Positions 1 to 5,743 of a stretch of DNA of 8,880 nt are shown here, piece by piece. The stretch covers positions 1 through 8,880 of the forward strand of contig CANETM010000057.1 of the NCBI GenBank assembly GCA_947441205.1, in the 5' to 3' direction. A program made the translations under genes and the position numbers. This stretch comes from Bacteroidota bacterium. GTDB lineage: Bacteria; Bacteroidota; Bacteroidia; Chitinophagales; Chitinophagaceae. Below the pieces are notes generated by a model. That model made no database searches. It saw nothing but the letters and a program-made list of their open reading frames with translations, and was not told the DNA's origin. How positions within the stretch are numbered: position 1 is the first letter of the stretch; the number at the start of each line of letters is the position of its first letter.

Positions 1-709
1 TGGAACTGCGAATTTGATTCTCGAAGCAAGTCAAAATAGATATTATGCTTATTTAACGGTATTTTCTAATAATGAAAATGAAAATATTAGTTTCAAAGTT
101 TATGATGCTACAAAGAATGTAGTTAAAGATGTAATTAAAACAGTGCCATTTGTGATTAATAACCATACTGGAAGTTTATTGCAAGCATATTGTTTTACGA
201 ATACAACCTTAAGTAATAGTGCTGAGTTGACTGACGTTAATTTCACCAATGCAACCAGGAAAACAATTGCTATTGTAGGAAGTACCGTTAACTTGACATT
301 GGATAAATTACAAGACATTTCAAAATTGGTAACTACTTTCACTACAAGCCCTAATGCAAGTGTATTTTTGAATGGGCAAATGATTAAATCTGGTGTAAAC
401 TCTATTGACTACTATACACTTGTGTCATTAAAAGTTAGATCACAGGATGAAACAGTTGTGAAAGATTGGACTATTAATTTAAGTGCACCTTTTTATGTTT
501 ACCGAAAAAATGTAGTGTGTTACGCAAAAGGGGAAATAAAAGTAGAGTTTCCAAAGGCGGGAGAATCAGCATCATTAAGTTTAGATGGTAAAATAATTTT
601 ATCACAACCATTAGTAAATTCAACAACTACTTTTAAAAACCTGAACCCTGGGGTTTACACAGTAAATGTAGCAGGTTTATCAAAGGTGGTAACCATTTTG
701 AACTTATAA
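1..709 (+). CDS. C-terminal part of a large secreted beta-sandwich protein (5' end outside window)
   Basis: The frame is open to the first base of the window, so this is the tail of a longer gene; the TTG at 14 is an internal Leu codon, not a start. Three beta-rich segments are visible. Around 86-172, ISFKVYDA followed by PFVINNHTGS is the 'F-rvwDa ... f..n...Gs' segment seen in many secreted Bacteroidota proteins. Around 245-484 is a DUF5018/cadherin-like sandwich, marked by LVTTFTTSPNASV and a closing KDWTINLS (family repeats usually read 'LvatFttt.ga.V ... ytVtvt'). Around 533-706 is a last domain ending in FKNLNPGVYTVNVAG, a pattern common in the final domain of surface-exported proteins. 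No catalytic motif is visible. The type IX secretion or adhesin/structural role is inference; a bona fide T9SS sorting domain was not proven. The next gene, a lipoprotein, starts 10 bp after the stop, suggesting an operon. Confidence 0.75.
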   Translation, partial: GTANLILEASQNRYYAYLTVFSNNENENISFKVYDATKNVVKDVIKTVPFVINNHTGSLLQAYCFTNTTLSNSAELTDVNFTNATRKTIAIVGSTVNLTLDKLQDISKLVTTFTTSPNASVFLNGQMIKSGVNSIDYYTLVSLKVRSQDETVVKDWTINLSAPFYVYRKNVVCYAKGEIKVEFPKAGESASLSLDGKIILSQPLVNSTTTFKNLNPGVYTVNVAGLSKVVTILNL

Positions 710-719
710 AAATATAATT

Positions 720-1124
720 ATGAAACGCTCTAATAAATTATACATATCGTTTTTATTCATTTCAATGATTGGTTTTGTTGCCTGCAAGAAACTAGAAATT
801 GAAAATGTTTTAGCCGGCATTACTCCTGTATCTATTAACTTTATTCGTGCCGATAGTACAATAGTAAAACCAGGTGATTGTGTTAATCCATATGAAAAAT
901 ACATGGTCGCTATTGAAATTAAAGTAAATGAGCCCGTGTCAGGTATGCCAAAATCGGTAGGGTATACTATTAATGATAGTGCTTATAAAGTAGACTTTTT
1001 AACCAGTGGAAAAAAATACTTCCCTATCGTTTTAAAATCGGGGCTTAACAAAATACAGTTGAATGCGACAGAGCTGAAGGATTCCATTAGGGTAGTTTAT
1101 CAAGAGTTTGAATTAGTCAATTAA
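720..1124 (+). CDS. small lipoprotein, unknown function
   Basis: This encodes 134 residues with a lipoprotein signal peptide: basic MKRSNK, a hydrophobic stretch at residues 7-20 and a lipobox FVAC with the lipidated Cys at 22, followed by KKLEIEN. The mature part of about 112 residues looks all-beta (VAIEIKVNEP, VGYTINDSAYKV, IQLNATELKDSIRVVYQEFELVN), perhaps one Ig-like or carbohydrate-binding-like sandwich. I do not recognise the family. The ATG at 720 is the natural start because it puts the signal peptide at the N-terminus; the leader is A/T-rich with no Shine-Dalgarno. It lies 10 bp behind the large beta-sandwich protein and is probably co-transcribed with it, which suggests a cell-surface partner or anchor for that protein. 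That role is inference from position only. Confidence 0.75.
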   Translation: MKRSNKLYISFLFISMIGFVACKKLEIENVLAGITPVSINFIRADSTIVKPGDCVNPYEKYMVAIEIKVNEPVSGMPKSVGYTINDSAYKVDFLTSGKKYFPIVLKSGLNKIQLNATELKDSIRVVYQEFELVN

Positions 1125-1182
1125 ATTATTGCATACTATAAGTCCCCTAAAATTGTATATACTTAAATAGTATAAAAAATAC

Positions 1183-1190
1183 TACTTTTG
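1183..1190 (+). promoter_or_regulatory. candidate -7 promoter element for the GT2 gene
   Basis: TACTTTTG matches the Bacteroidota -7 consensus TAnnTTTG and lies 51 bp before the ATG at 1242. No TTTG is visible at the expected -33 distance; the nearest TTG (1153-1155) is about 27 bp away, longer than usual. A weak AGTAT/ATACT hairpin (1169-1183) overlaps its first base. This is one half of a promoter by pattern only. Confidence 0.4.
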
Positions 1191-1241
1191 TTTCATTATG
1201 TCTGCGAGAGATATAAATTATTATAATTAAACAAATAAAGA

Positions 1242-1991
1242 ATGATCAACGGGAAAAAGGTAGTTGTTGTGATGCCTGCTTATAATGCCGAAAAAACGTT
1301 AGAGCAAACTTATAATGAAATTCCTTTTGACATTGTTGATGATGTGATTTTAGTGAATGATGCTAGTAAGGATCATACCGTTACCGAGGCTGAGCGAATT
1401 GGGATTAAACATATTATCACACACGAAAAAAATAAAGGTTACGGCGGAAATCAAAAGTCATGTTATAATAAAGCGCTTGAGCTAAATGCCGATATTGTAG
1501 TAATGCTTCATCCTGACTATCAATATACACCTAAGCTTATTTTAGCTATGTGTAGCATTATTGCTAATGATTTATACCCCGTTGTTTTTGGATCAAGAAT
1601 ATTAGGTAAAGGCGCATTAAAAGGGGGTATGCCAATGTATAAATTTATTGCTAATCGTATATTGACCTTGACCCAGAATATATTAATGAATCAAAAATTG
1701 AGTGAGTATCATACAGGTTATCGTTCCTTTAGCAAAGAAGTTTTATTGAAGGTTAATTATGAGGCCAATAATGATGACTTTGTTTTTGATAATGAAATGG
1801 TTGCTCAAATTTTTGATGCTGGATTTGAAATTGGCGAAGTGACTTGTCCAACCAAGTATTTTGATGATGCATCCTCCATTAATTTAAAGAGAAGTATCCA
1901 ATATGGTATTGGTGTATTAGGTGTTTCCTTTGGTTATTTTTTCAAGCAATTAGGGCTATACAATTCTTCAATTTACAAACACAAGCACTAA
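1242..1991 (+). CDS. family 2 glycosyltransferase, DPM1-like (polyprenyl-phosphate sugar synthase type)
   Basis: This 249-residue GT-A fold enzyme probably transfers a sugar from a nucleotide sugar to a polyprenyl phosphate or another acceptor on the cytoplasmic face. Visible motifs: N-terminal strand and loop VVVVMPAYNAEKT (7-19), nucleotide-binding VNDASKDHT (38-46), NKGYGGNQ (64-71), a metal/nucleotide site at LHPDYQYTP (89-97), FGSR (116-119), HTGYRSFS (157-164) and the FDNEM acidic motif (182-186) expected near the catalytic base. Compared with the usual 'DADLQ.pP' of DPM1 relatives, the first Asp is His90 (H-P-D). It lacks the two C-terminal membrane helices of ArnC/GtrB-type enzymes, so it resembles soluble DPM1. 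A promoter-like element precedes it, so it is probably transcribed alone. Its stop codon abuts that of the convergent ArnT-like gene. Donor sugar and acceptor cannot be read from sequence. Confidence 0.88.
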   Translation: MINGKKVVVVMPAYNAEKTLEQTYNEIPFDIVDDVILVNDASKDHTVTEAERIGIKHIITHEKNKGYGGNQKSCYNKALELNADIVVMLHPDYQYTPKLILAMCSIIANDLYPVVFGSRILGKGALKGGMPMYKFIANRILTLTQNILMNQKLSEYHTGYRSFSKEVLLKVNYEANNDDFVFDNEMVAQIFDAGFEIGEVTCPTKYFDDASSINLKRSIQYGIGVLGVSFGYFFKQLGLYNSSIYKHKH

Positions 1992-3704
1992 TTATTGGGC
2001 TGAGCTAATTTTTGCTTCTCGCTTGTAAAATACAAAACCGTTTTTCTCATATAATTTAATGAGGCTTGGTAAGGTATCTAGCATTTGTTTATTTTGAACT
2101 TTAATGGAAAAATAGGCTGGTTTATCTATGTCTCCGTTAATAACCCATTCATTAAAGTTGCGTTCCATTTGTTTTGTGGATAAGGTATCAGGTTGTAAAC
2201 TGCCAGCAATCATTACACTATCTATCAATTTTTGCTGAAGCTTACTGTATGGTTTTTTTCTTGCATAGAAATAGGGTACATAACTTTTATAAGCAACTGT
2301 TTCAACATAGCAATCCTCAGTTTGTCGTTTTTCAAAAAACTCAATATTGGCACGTTGACTAATGGCTTCAATTTTTGGAACAATCATAATAGTCGTATAC
2401 AAACAACAAACGGTAACACTTAAAAATAGGATACCTGTTTTTAATTTAATTTGTTTGCTAAGTAAGTAAAACAAAACCCCAAATAATAAAACAAATCCAC
2501 CTAATCCATCTATCCAATACCATTGTACCTGTGCTGCTAAGTTGCCTTTCGCAAATGGGTCATCAACTAAGTTTACCCAACGATCCTTGTTCATTAATGC
2601 AAATGGCAGAATGATGAAAACTGTTGATAAAAGTACCCCTACAAAAGCCATTATTACTTTTAATGCTACATGTAGTTTTACATTATTTTTAGAAAATGCC
2701 TCGGTAATATAAATACTAGCAATAGCGGTTAAAGGAAACCAGCAAAGCGATGAATAGTGAACAATTTTTGTTTTTACAATGGAGAATAATAGTAAGGTTA
2801 CCCAAAACAATACAAGCATCCATTGTTTAAAGCCTTTTTGATTTGAGGTATCTGTTTTTATCAACATTCCCTTCATGAAAAATATAGAAGCAGGGAAACA
2901 GCCTAGTAATAATACCCACCAGTGATAAAAAAAGGGCTCACCGTGGTCGGCATCATTGGTGCTAAATATGGCAATTTGACGCTCTAAAAACTCAATAAGA
3001 AAAGTGGGCCCATGTTGAATTAAATCAATGCCAAACCATGTAAAACAAACCAATAAAGTGGTTATAAAAATGATCAAAAACTCTTTAATATTGATAAAAA
3101 ATCGGAAACGATTTAGCAAAACAATTACGATGTAAACCAATAAGGAAATTAAGATAGCAACAGGCCCTTTAGTTAATACGGCTAATCCTAAATACAGTCC
3201 CGTTAAAATTGCAAGCTTATTTCGTTTTTCTTTATGTGGGATTGTTAAATTATAAAAATTATAAATGGCTAAAAATATAAACAAGTTAAACCAAGGGTCA
3301 ATGATGCCACTTTTAAAATATATAAAAGTAACAAAGGTTCCCAAGTAAATCATTACCCAATTACGGGCAAATTGCTCATTGAAAATTTGTTTACCAATTC
3401 TAAAAATTACGACTAAAGTGAAAATGCCGCAAATGGCATTTGGAAACCTTGCTGCAAATTCGTTCACCCCAAAAATTTTCATACTTAAAACCTGCATCCA
3501 AAAAAATAGGGGAGGCTTTTCGGTAAAAGGTATAAAATTAATTTGTACTGATAAATAATTTCCAGAAACAATCATCTCCCTCGCACTTTCAGCAAAATTT
3601 ATTTCGTCCCAATCAAACAAATGAACATTACCTAAAAATGGAATAAATAATAGCGCAGCTAGTACACCAATTGTAAATTCATTTCTTAATAATATTTTCA
3701 TCAT
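1992..3704 (-). CDS. ArnT/PMT-like integral membrane glycosyltransferase (GT-C fold, GT39/GT83 type)
   Basis: This encodes 570 residues with about a dozen hydrophobic segments over residues 10-445 and a hydrophilic C-terminal domain of roughly 125 residues. Enzymes of this type transfer a sugar from a polyprenyl-phosphate donor to lipid A, protein or another acceptor on the periplasmic side. Diagnostic parts: the first external loop FDWDEINFAESAREM (30-44) holding the catalytic-type Asp-Glu at 33-34; FTEKPPLFFW (60-69), matching 'yfeKPPL.yWl'; LTKGPVA (177-183); DHGEPFFYHWW (253-263) with GCFP after it; and SIVKTKIVHY (308-317), the counterpart of ArnT's 'ks/gKl..Y'. The start could equally be the second Met (3701). 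The gene is tail-to-tail with the GT2 gene with no base between stops; a DPM1/ArnC-like enzyme could supply its lipid-linked donor, though this is inference. The substrate is unknown, so I do not assign arnT. Confidence 0.88.
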   Translation of the reverse strand: MMKILLRNEFTIGVLAALLFIPFLGNVHLFDWDEINFAESAREMIVSGNYLSVQINFIPFTEKPPLFFWMQVLSMKIFGVNEFAARFPNAICGIFTLVVIFRIGKQIFNEQFARNWVMIYLGTFVTFIYFKSGIIDPWFNLFIFLAIYNFYNLTIPHKEKRNKLAILTGLYLGLAVLTKGPVAILISLLVYIVIVLLNRFRFFINIKEFLIIFITTLLVCFTWFGIDLIQHGPTFLIEFLERQIAIFSTNDADHGEPFFYHWWVLLLGCFPASIFFMKGMLIKTDTSNQKGFKQWMLVLFWVTLLLFSIVKTKIVHYSSLCWFPLTAIASIYITEAFSKNNVKLHVALKVIMAFVGVLLSTVFIILPFALMNKDRWVNLVDDPFAKGNLAAQVQWYWIDGLGGFVLLFGVLFYLLSKQIKLKTGILFLSVTVCCLYTTIMIVPKIEAISQRANIEFFEKRQTEDCYVETVAYKSYVPYFYARKKPYSKLQQKLIDSVMIAGSLQPDTLSTKQMERNFNEWVINGDIDKPAYFSIKVQNKQMLDTLPSLIKLYEKNGFVFYKREAKISSAQ

Positions 3705-3854
3705 ATAGGTAAAAGTGGGGACTCAGCTAAATACAGTAACTTAATCTATAAATATATTAAAAATATAGCTTTTATAATCACCTCTTAACAATTATTGTTT
3801 TGCCCATTCTTATAATTTTTGTAAATTAGTTATTCAATAAACGATTGATTGCAT

Positions 3855-4799
3855 ATGAAACATTTTTCCAAATTATTTATGTTTGCCTCATTAGTACTGT
3901 TAACTACTTTGGTTAAGGCAAATGAAGCTGGTGAAAAAGACCCAATTGAGGGACGTTGGGATTTAACCGTTGATTATGAAGGTCGAAAAGCGGCCTCTTG
4001 GTTGGAAGTTAGACATACGGGCATAAATGGCTACATAGGCCGTTTTGTTTGGGAGGGTGGAAGTGCCAGACCTATTTCAAAAGTTGAATTTAAGGACGGT
4101 AAGGTTTCCTTTCATATTCCTGCTCAATGGGAAAAAACCGATAAAGAACTGATTTTTGATGGTTTATTAAATAACGGAAAATTAGCAGGAACAATTATTA
4201 ATACAGATGGTAAATCTCATGCTTTTGTTGGTGAAAAGGCGCCTAAATTATGGAGGGATAAAGCACCTAAATGGGGTGCACCTATCAAAATATTTAATGG
4301 CAAGGATTTAACTGGTTGGCAAGCCATTGGGAATACTAATCAATGGGTAGTTGAAAATGGGGTATTAAAAAGTCCACAATCAGGTGCTAATATTAGAACT
4401 GAAAAAACTTTTAATGACTTTAAACTACATATTGAATTTAAATATCCAAAAGGAAGTAATAGTGGTGTTTATTTAAGAGGTAGATATGAAGTACAAATTG
4501 AAGATAACAAAGGAATGGAGCCTATGAGTTTATACCTAGGTGGTATTTATGGTTTCATTGACCCTTGGTTAAATGTTGCAAAAGATGCTGGTGAATGGCA
4601 AACATATGATATAGAATTAGTAGGTCGTATGGTAACCGTAGTTGCCAATGGCACCACCATTATTTATAAGCAAGAAATTCCGGGTGTAACAGGTGGCGCC
4701 TTAGATAGTAAGGAAGGAGAGCCAGGACCAATCATGATGCAAGGTGATCATGGACCTATTGAATTTAGAAATATAATACTTACCCCATCAGTGAATTAA
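3855..4799 (+). CDS. secreted DUF1080 / 3-keto-disaccharide hydrolase-domain protein
   Basis: This encodes 314 residues from the ATG at 3855; an in-frame TTG at 3849 is disfavoured because the ATG gives a clean signal peptide (MKHFSK, hydrophobic 7-20, cleavage probably after VKA at 20-22). Residues about 29-130 form an extra beta-rich domain (IEGRWDLTVDYEG, WLEVRHTGINGYIGRFVWEGG, LNNGKLAGTI), lipocalin-like in pattern, that precedes many DUF1080 domains. Residues 146-312 are the concanavalin-like DUF1080 domain: IFNGKDLTGW (146-155), SNSGVYLRGRYEVQIED (201-217), GGIYG (229-233), AGEWQTYDIEL (245-255) and MQGDHGPIEFRNI (295-307). Characterised members cleave 3-keto-glycosides after oxidation of a sugar; many are untested. 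It probably acts in the periplasm or outside. It shares a 150-bp divergent region with the ArnT-like gene. No oxidoreductase partner is visible in the window. Confidence 0.88.
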   Translation: MKHFSKLFMFASLVLLTTLVKANEAGEKDPIEGRWDLTVDYEGRKAASWLEVRHTGINGYIGRFVWEGGSARPISKVEFKDGKVSFHIPAQWEKTDKELIFDGLLNNGKLAGTIINTDGKSHAFVGEKAPKLWRDKAPKWGAPIKIFNGKDLTGWQAIGNTNQWVVENGVLKSPQSGANIRTEKTFNDFKLHIEFKYPKGSNSGVYLRGRYEVQIEDNKGMEPMSLYLGGIYGFIDPWLNVAKDAGEWQTYDIELVGRMVTVVANGTTIIYKQEIPGVTGGALDSKEGEPGPIMMQGDHGPIEFRNIILTPSVN

Positions 4800-4820
4800 T
4801 TTTAACTGTCGCAAATAAAA

Positions 4821-4859
4821 AAACGAATAAAGCCTCGAGAATCGAGGCTTTATTCGTTT
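4821..4859. terminator. strong hairpin terminator between convergent genes, best fitted to the minus strand
   Basis: This is a perfect 18-bp inverted repeat, 4821-4838 against 4842-4859, closed by the 3-base loop GAA; the core is GCCTCGA/TCGAGGC. Read on the minus strand it is followed by seven or more T (the A-run 4817-4823 on the plus strand), giving a textbook intrinsic terminator for the nitroreductase gene. On the plus strand only TTT follows, but the stem lies 21 bp after the stop of the DUF1080 gene and can probably stop or stabilise that transcript too. Confidence 0.85.
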
Positions 4860-4860
4860 G

Positions 4861-4888
4861 GAGAAAAAATTTCTACAAATCTTTTCTC
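4861..4888. repeat. imperfect hairpin, second of three in the convergent intergenic region
   Basis: GAGAAAA (4861-4867) pairs with TTTTCTC (4882-4888). After one A/C mismatch, ATTT (4869-4872) pairs with AAAT (4877-4880) around the loop CTAC. It lies one base from the strong terminator stem. It is mostly A/T pairs, so stability is modest; the role is unknown. Confidence 0.5.
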
Positions 4889-4894
4889 TACATC

Positions 4895-4909
4895 ACTCGC
4901 TTCGCGAGT
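4895..4909. repeat. short GC-rich hairpin just past the nitroreductase stop codon
   Basis: ACTCGC (4895-4900) and GCGAGT (4904-4909) form a perfect 6-bp stem with loop TTC. It starts two bases beyond the stop codon of the minus-strand gene. It may be a 3'-end stabiliser or the first part of a tandem terminator; no T-run follows directly on either strand. Confidence 0.5.
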
Positions 4910-4911
4910 TA

Positions 4912-5634
4912 TTATTTAACAAATACTACTTCCTCATAGGGCACACGATTTCTTGGCCCCCATGTTCCTTCAGCTGTTCCTTTTCCAACGGCGATAATCA
5001 TATTAATTTCGGCACCTGATGGTAAGTTCAAGGCTTTTTTTACAAGCTTGGAATCAAAACCTTCCATTGGGCAGGATTCAAAACCCTCAGCAGCAACGGA
5101 CAACATAAATGTTTGAGCTGCTAAACCACATGACTTATGAACAGTTACTCTTTGATCGGCTTTTCCACCCATTCTATAAAATGGTTTTGTAAGGCCGCCA
5201 AAAAAACTAATGCATCTTCTCACAAATGCCCAAAATCCTAAAAAGTCCGAACGATAAGCAAGTGGCATTAATTTTCCATAATAGTCTAATCCGCGAATTT
5301 GTAATCTGTTGGGTTCACCTTGAATACCTTCTTTAATACGATCTAAATTCCACTTAGCACGTTTTTTCCATAAATCAGCGCGGGTAACAAACACAACTAA
5401 TTGTTTTGCAGTTTTGGCTGCAGATTGACCTAAGCAAAGTGCCGTATATTTTTCTCTTTCAGCAGGGTCTTGAATCCAGTAAAATTCCCATAATTGCATA
5501 TTGCTACTGTTGGGAGATAAAATGGCGCGTTCCAAGCTTTTTTGTATCACTTCGTTGGGTACTTCTACATTTGGATCAAAACGTCGGTTAGATCTTCTTT
5601 TTTCAATGATATCATCAAAGTAATTATTACTCAT
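4912..5634 (-). CDS. nitroreductase-family FMN-dependent oxidoreductase
   Basis: This 240-residue, probably cytoplasmic flavoprotein has no signal peptide or membrane helix. Family members bind FMN as dimers and reduce nitroaromatics, quinones, flavins or enones with NAD(P)H. Visible signatures: N-terminal phosphate-binding RRSNRRFD (13-20), SPNSSNMQLWEF (40-51), equivalent to the family's 's.sa.N.QpW.f', a central insert of about 60 residues (roughly 100-160) containing a hydrophobic/aromatic patch (FLGFWAFVRRCISFF), then SCGLAAQTFMLSVAAEGFESCPMEGFD (roughly 168-194) with the CPMEGF motif that closes the active site, and a Gly-rich end GKGTAEGTWGPRNRVPYEEV. The true substrate cannot be inferred. 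It is divergent from the serine hydrolase gene, with an operator-like dyad between them, and ends at a strong terminator. The ATG at 5634 gives the expected N-terminus. Confidence 0.9.
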   Translation of the reverse strand: MSNNYFDDIIEKRRSNRRFDPNVEVPNEVIQKSLERAILSPNSSNMQLWEFYWIQDPAEREKYTALCLGQSAAKTAKQLVVFVTRADLWKKRAKWNLDRIKEGIQGEPNRLQIRGLDYYGKLMPLAYRSDFLGFWAFVRRCISFFGGLTKPFYRMGGKADQRVTVHKSCGLAAQTFMLSVAAEGFESCPMEGFDSKLVKKALNLPSGAEINMIIAVGKGTAEGTWGPRNRVPYEEVVFVK

Positions 5635-5676
5635 GCTTATGTATTAAATAAAATTGTTAATTTAGATTTCGCTTTT

Positions 5677-5712
5677 CAAACCATAACAAAATTTTTGAAA
5701 TTATGGTTCAAA
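5677..5712 (-). promoter_or_regulatory. candidate promoter for the nitroreductase gene
   Basis: On the minus strand TTTG (5712-5709), then 23 bp, then TATGGTTTG (5685-5677) resembles the Bacteroidota -33 TTTG / -7 TAnnTTTG arrangement, but with three rather than two bases between TA and TTTG and a slightly long spacer. It would give a leader of about 35 bases. Pattern match only. Confidence 0.3.
5679..5708. promoter_or_regulatory. operator-like dyad in a divergent intergenic region
   Basis: AACCATAA (5679-5686) and TTATGGTT (5701-5708) are perfect 8-bp inverted repeats. Inside them CAAAA (5687-5691) and TTTTG (5693-5697) continue the symmetry, so the whole element is a palindrome interrupted only by a 3-base AAA bulge (5698-5700). 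It sits between the divergent nitroreductase and serine hydrolase starts and overlaps the candidate minus-strand promoter. This suits a regulator binding site, or a cruciform/hairpin; no regulator gene is in the window. Confidence 0.45.
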
Positions 5713-5743
5713 GAGGGTGTAATTTAAACTAAACATTGTTCAC

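Noticed and set aside
1133..1183. Inverted repeats ATACTAT/ATAGTAT and AGTAT/ATACT upstream of the GT2 gene, possible terminator or attenuator
   Set aside because: The stems are 5-7 bp of almost only A/T pairs, the longer one has a loop of 27 bases, and in such AT-rich intergenic DNA they are expected by chance.
3705..3854. Promoter pair in the divergent gap between the ArnT-like and DUF1080 genes
   Set aside because: The nearest match on the plus strand, TAATTTTTG (3813-3821), has the wrong internal spacing and no TTTG at -33; the minus strand has no TAnnTTTG. The gap must hold promoters, but I cannot place them.
3849..3854. TTG start two codons upstream of the DUF1080 ATG
   Set aside because: The ATG at 3855 gives a normal signal peptide and is the more usual start codon.
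5406..5727. Plus-strand ORFs of about 61 codons across the nitroreductase gene and its upstream region
   Set aside because: They lie opposite a strongly supported conserved gene, have no recognisable protein features, and look like antisense shadows.
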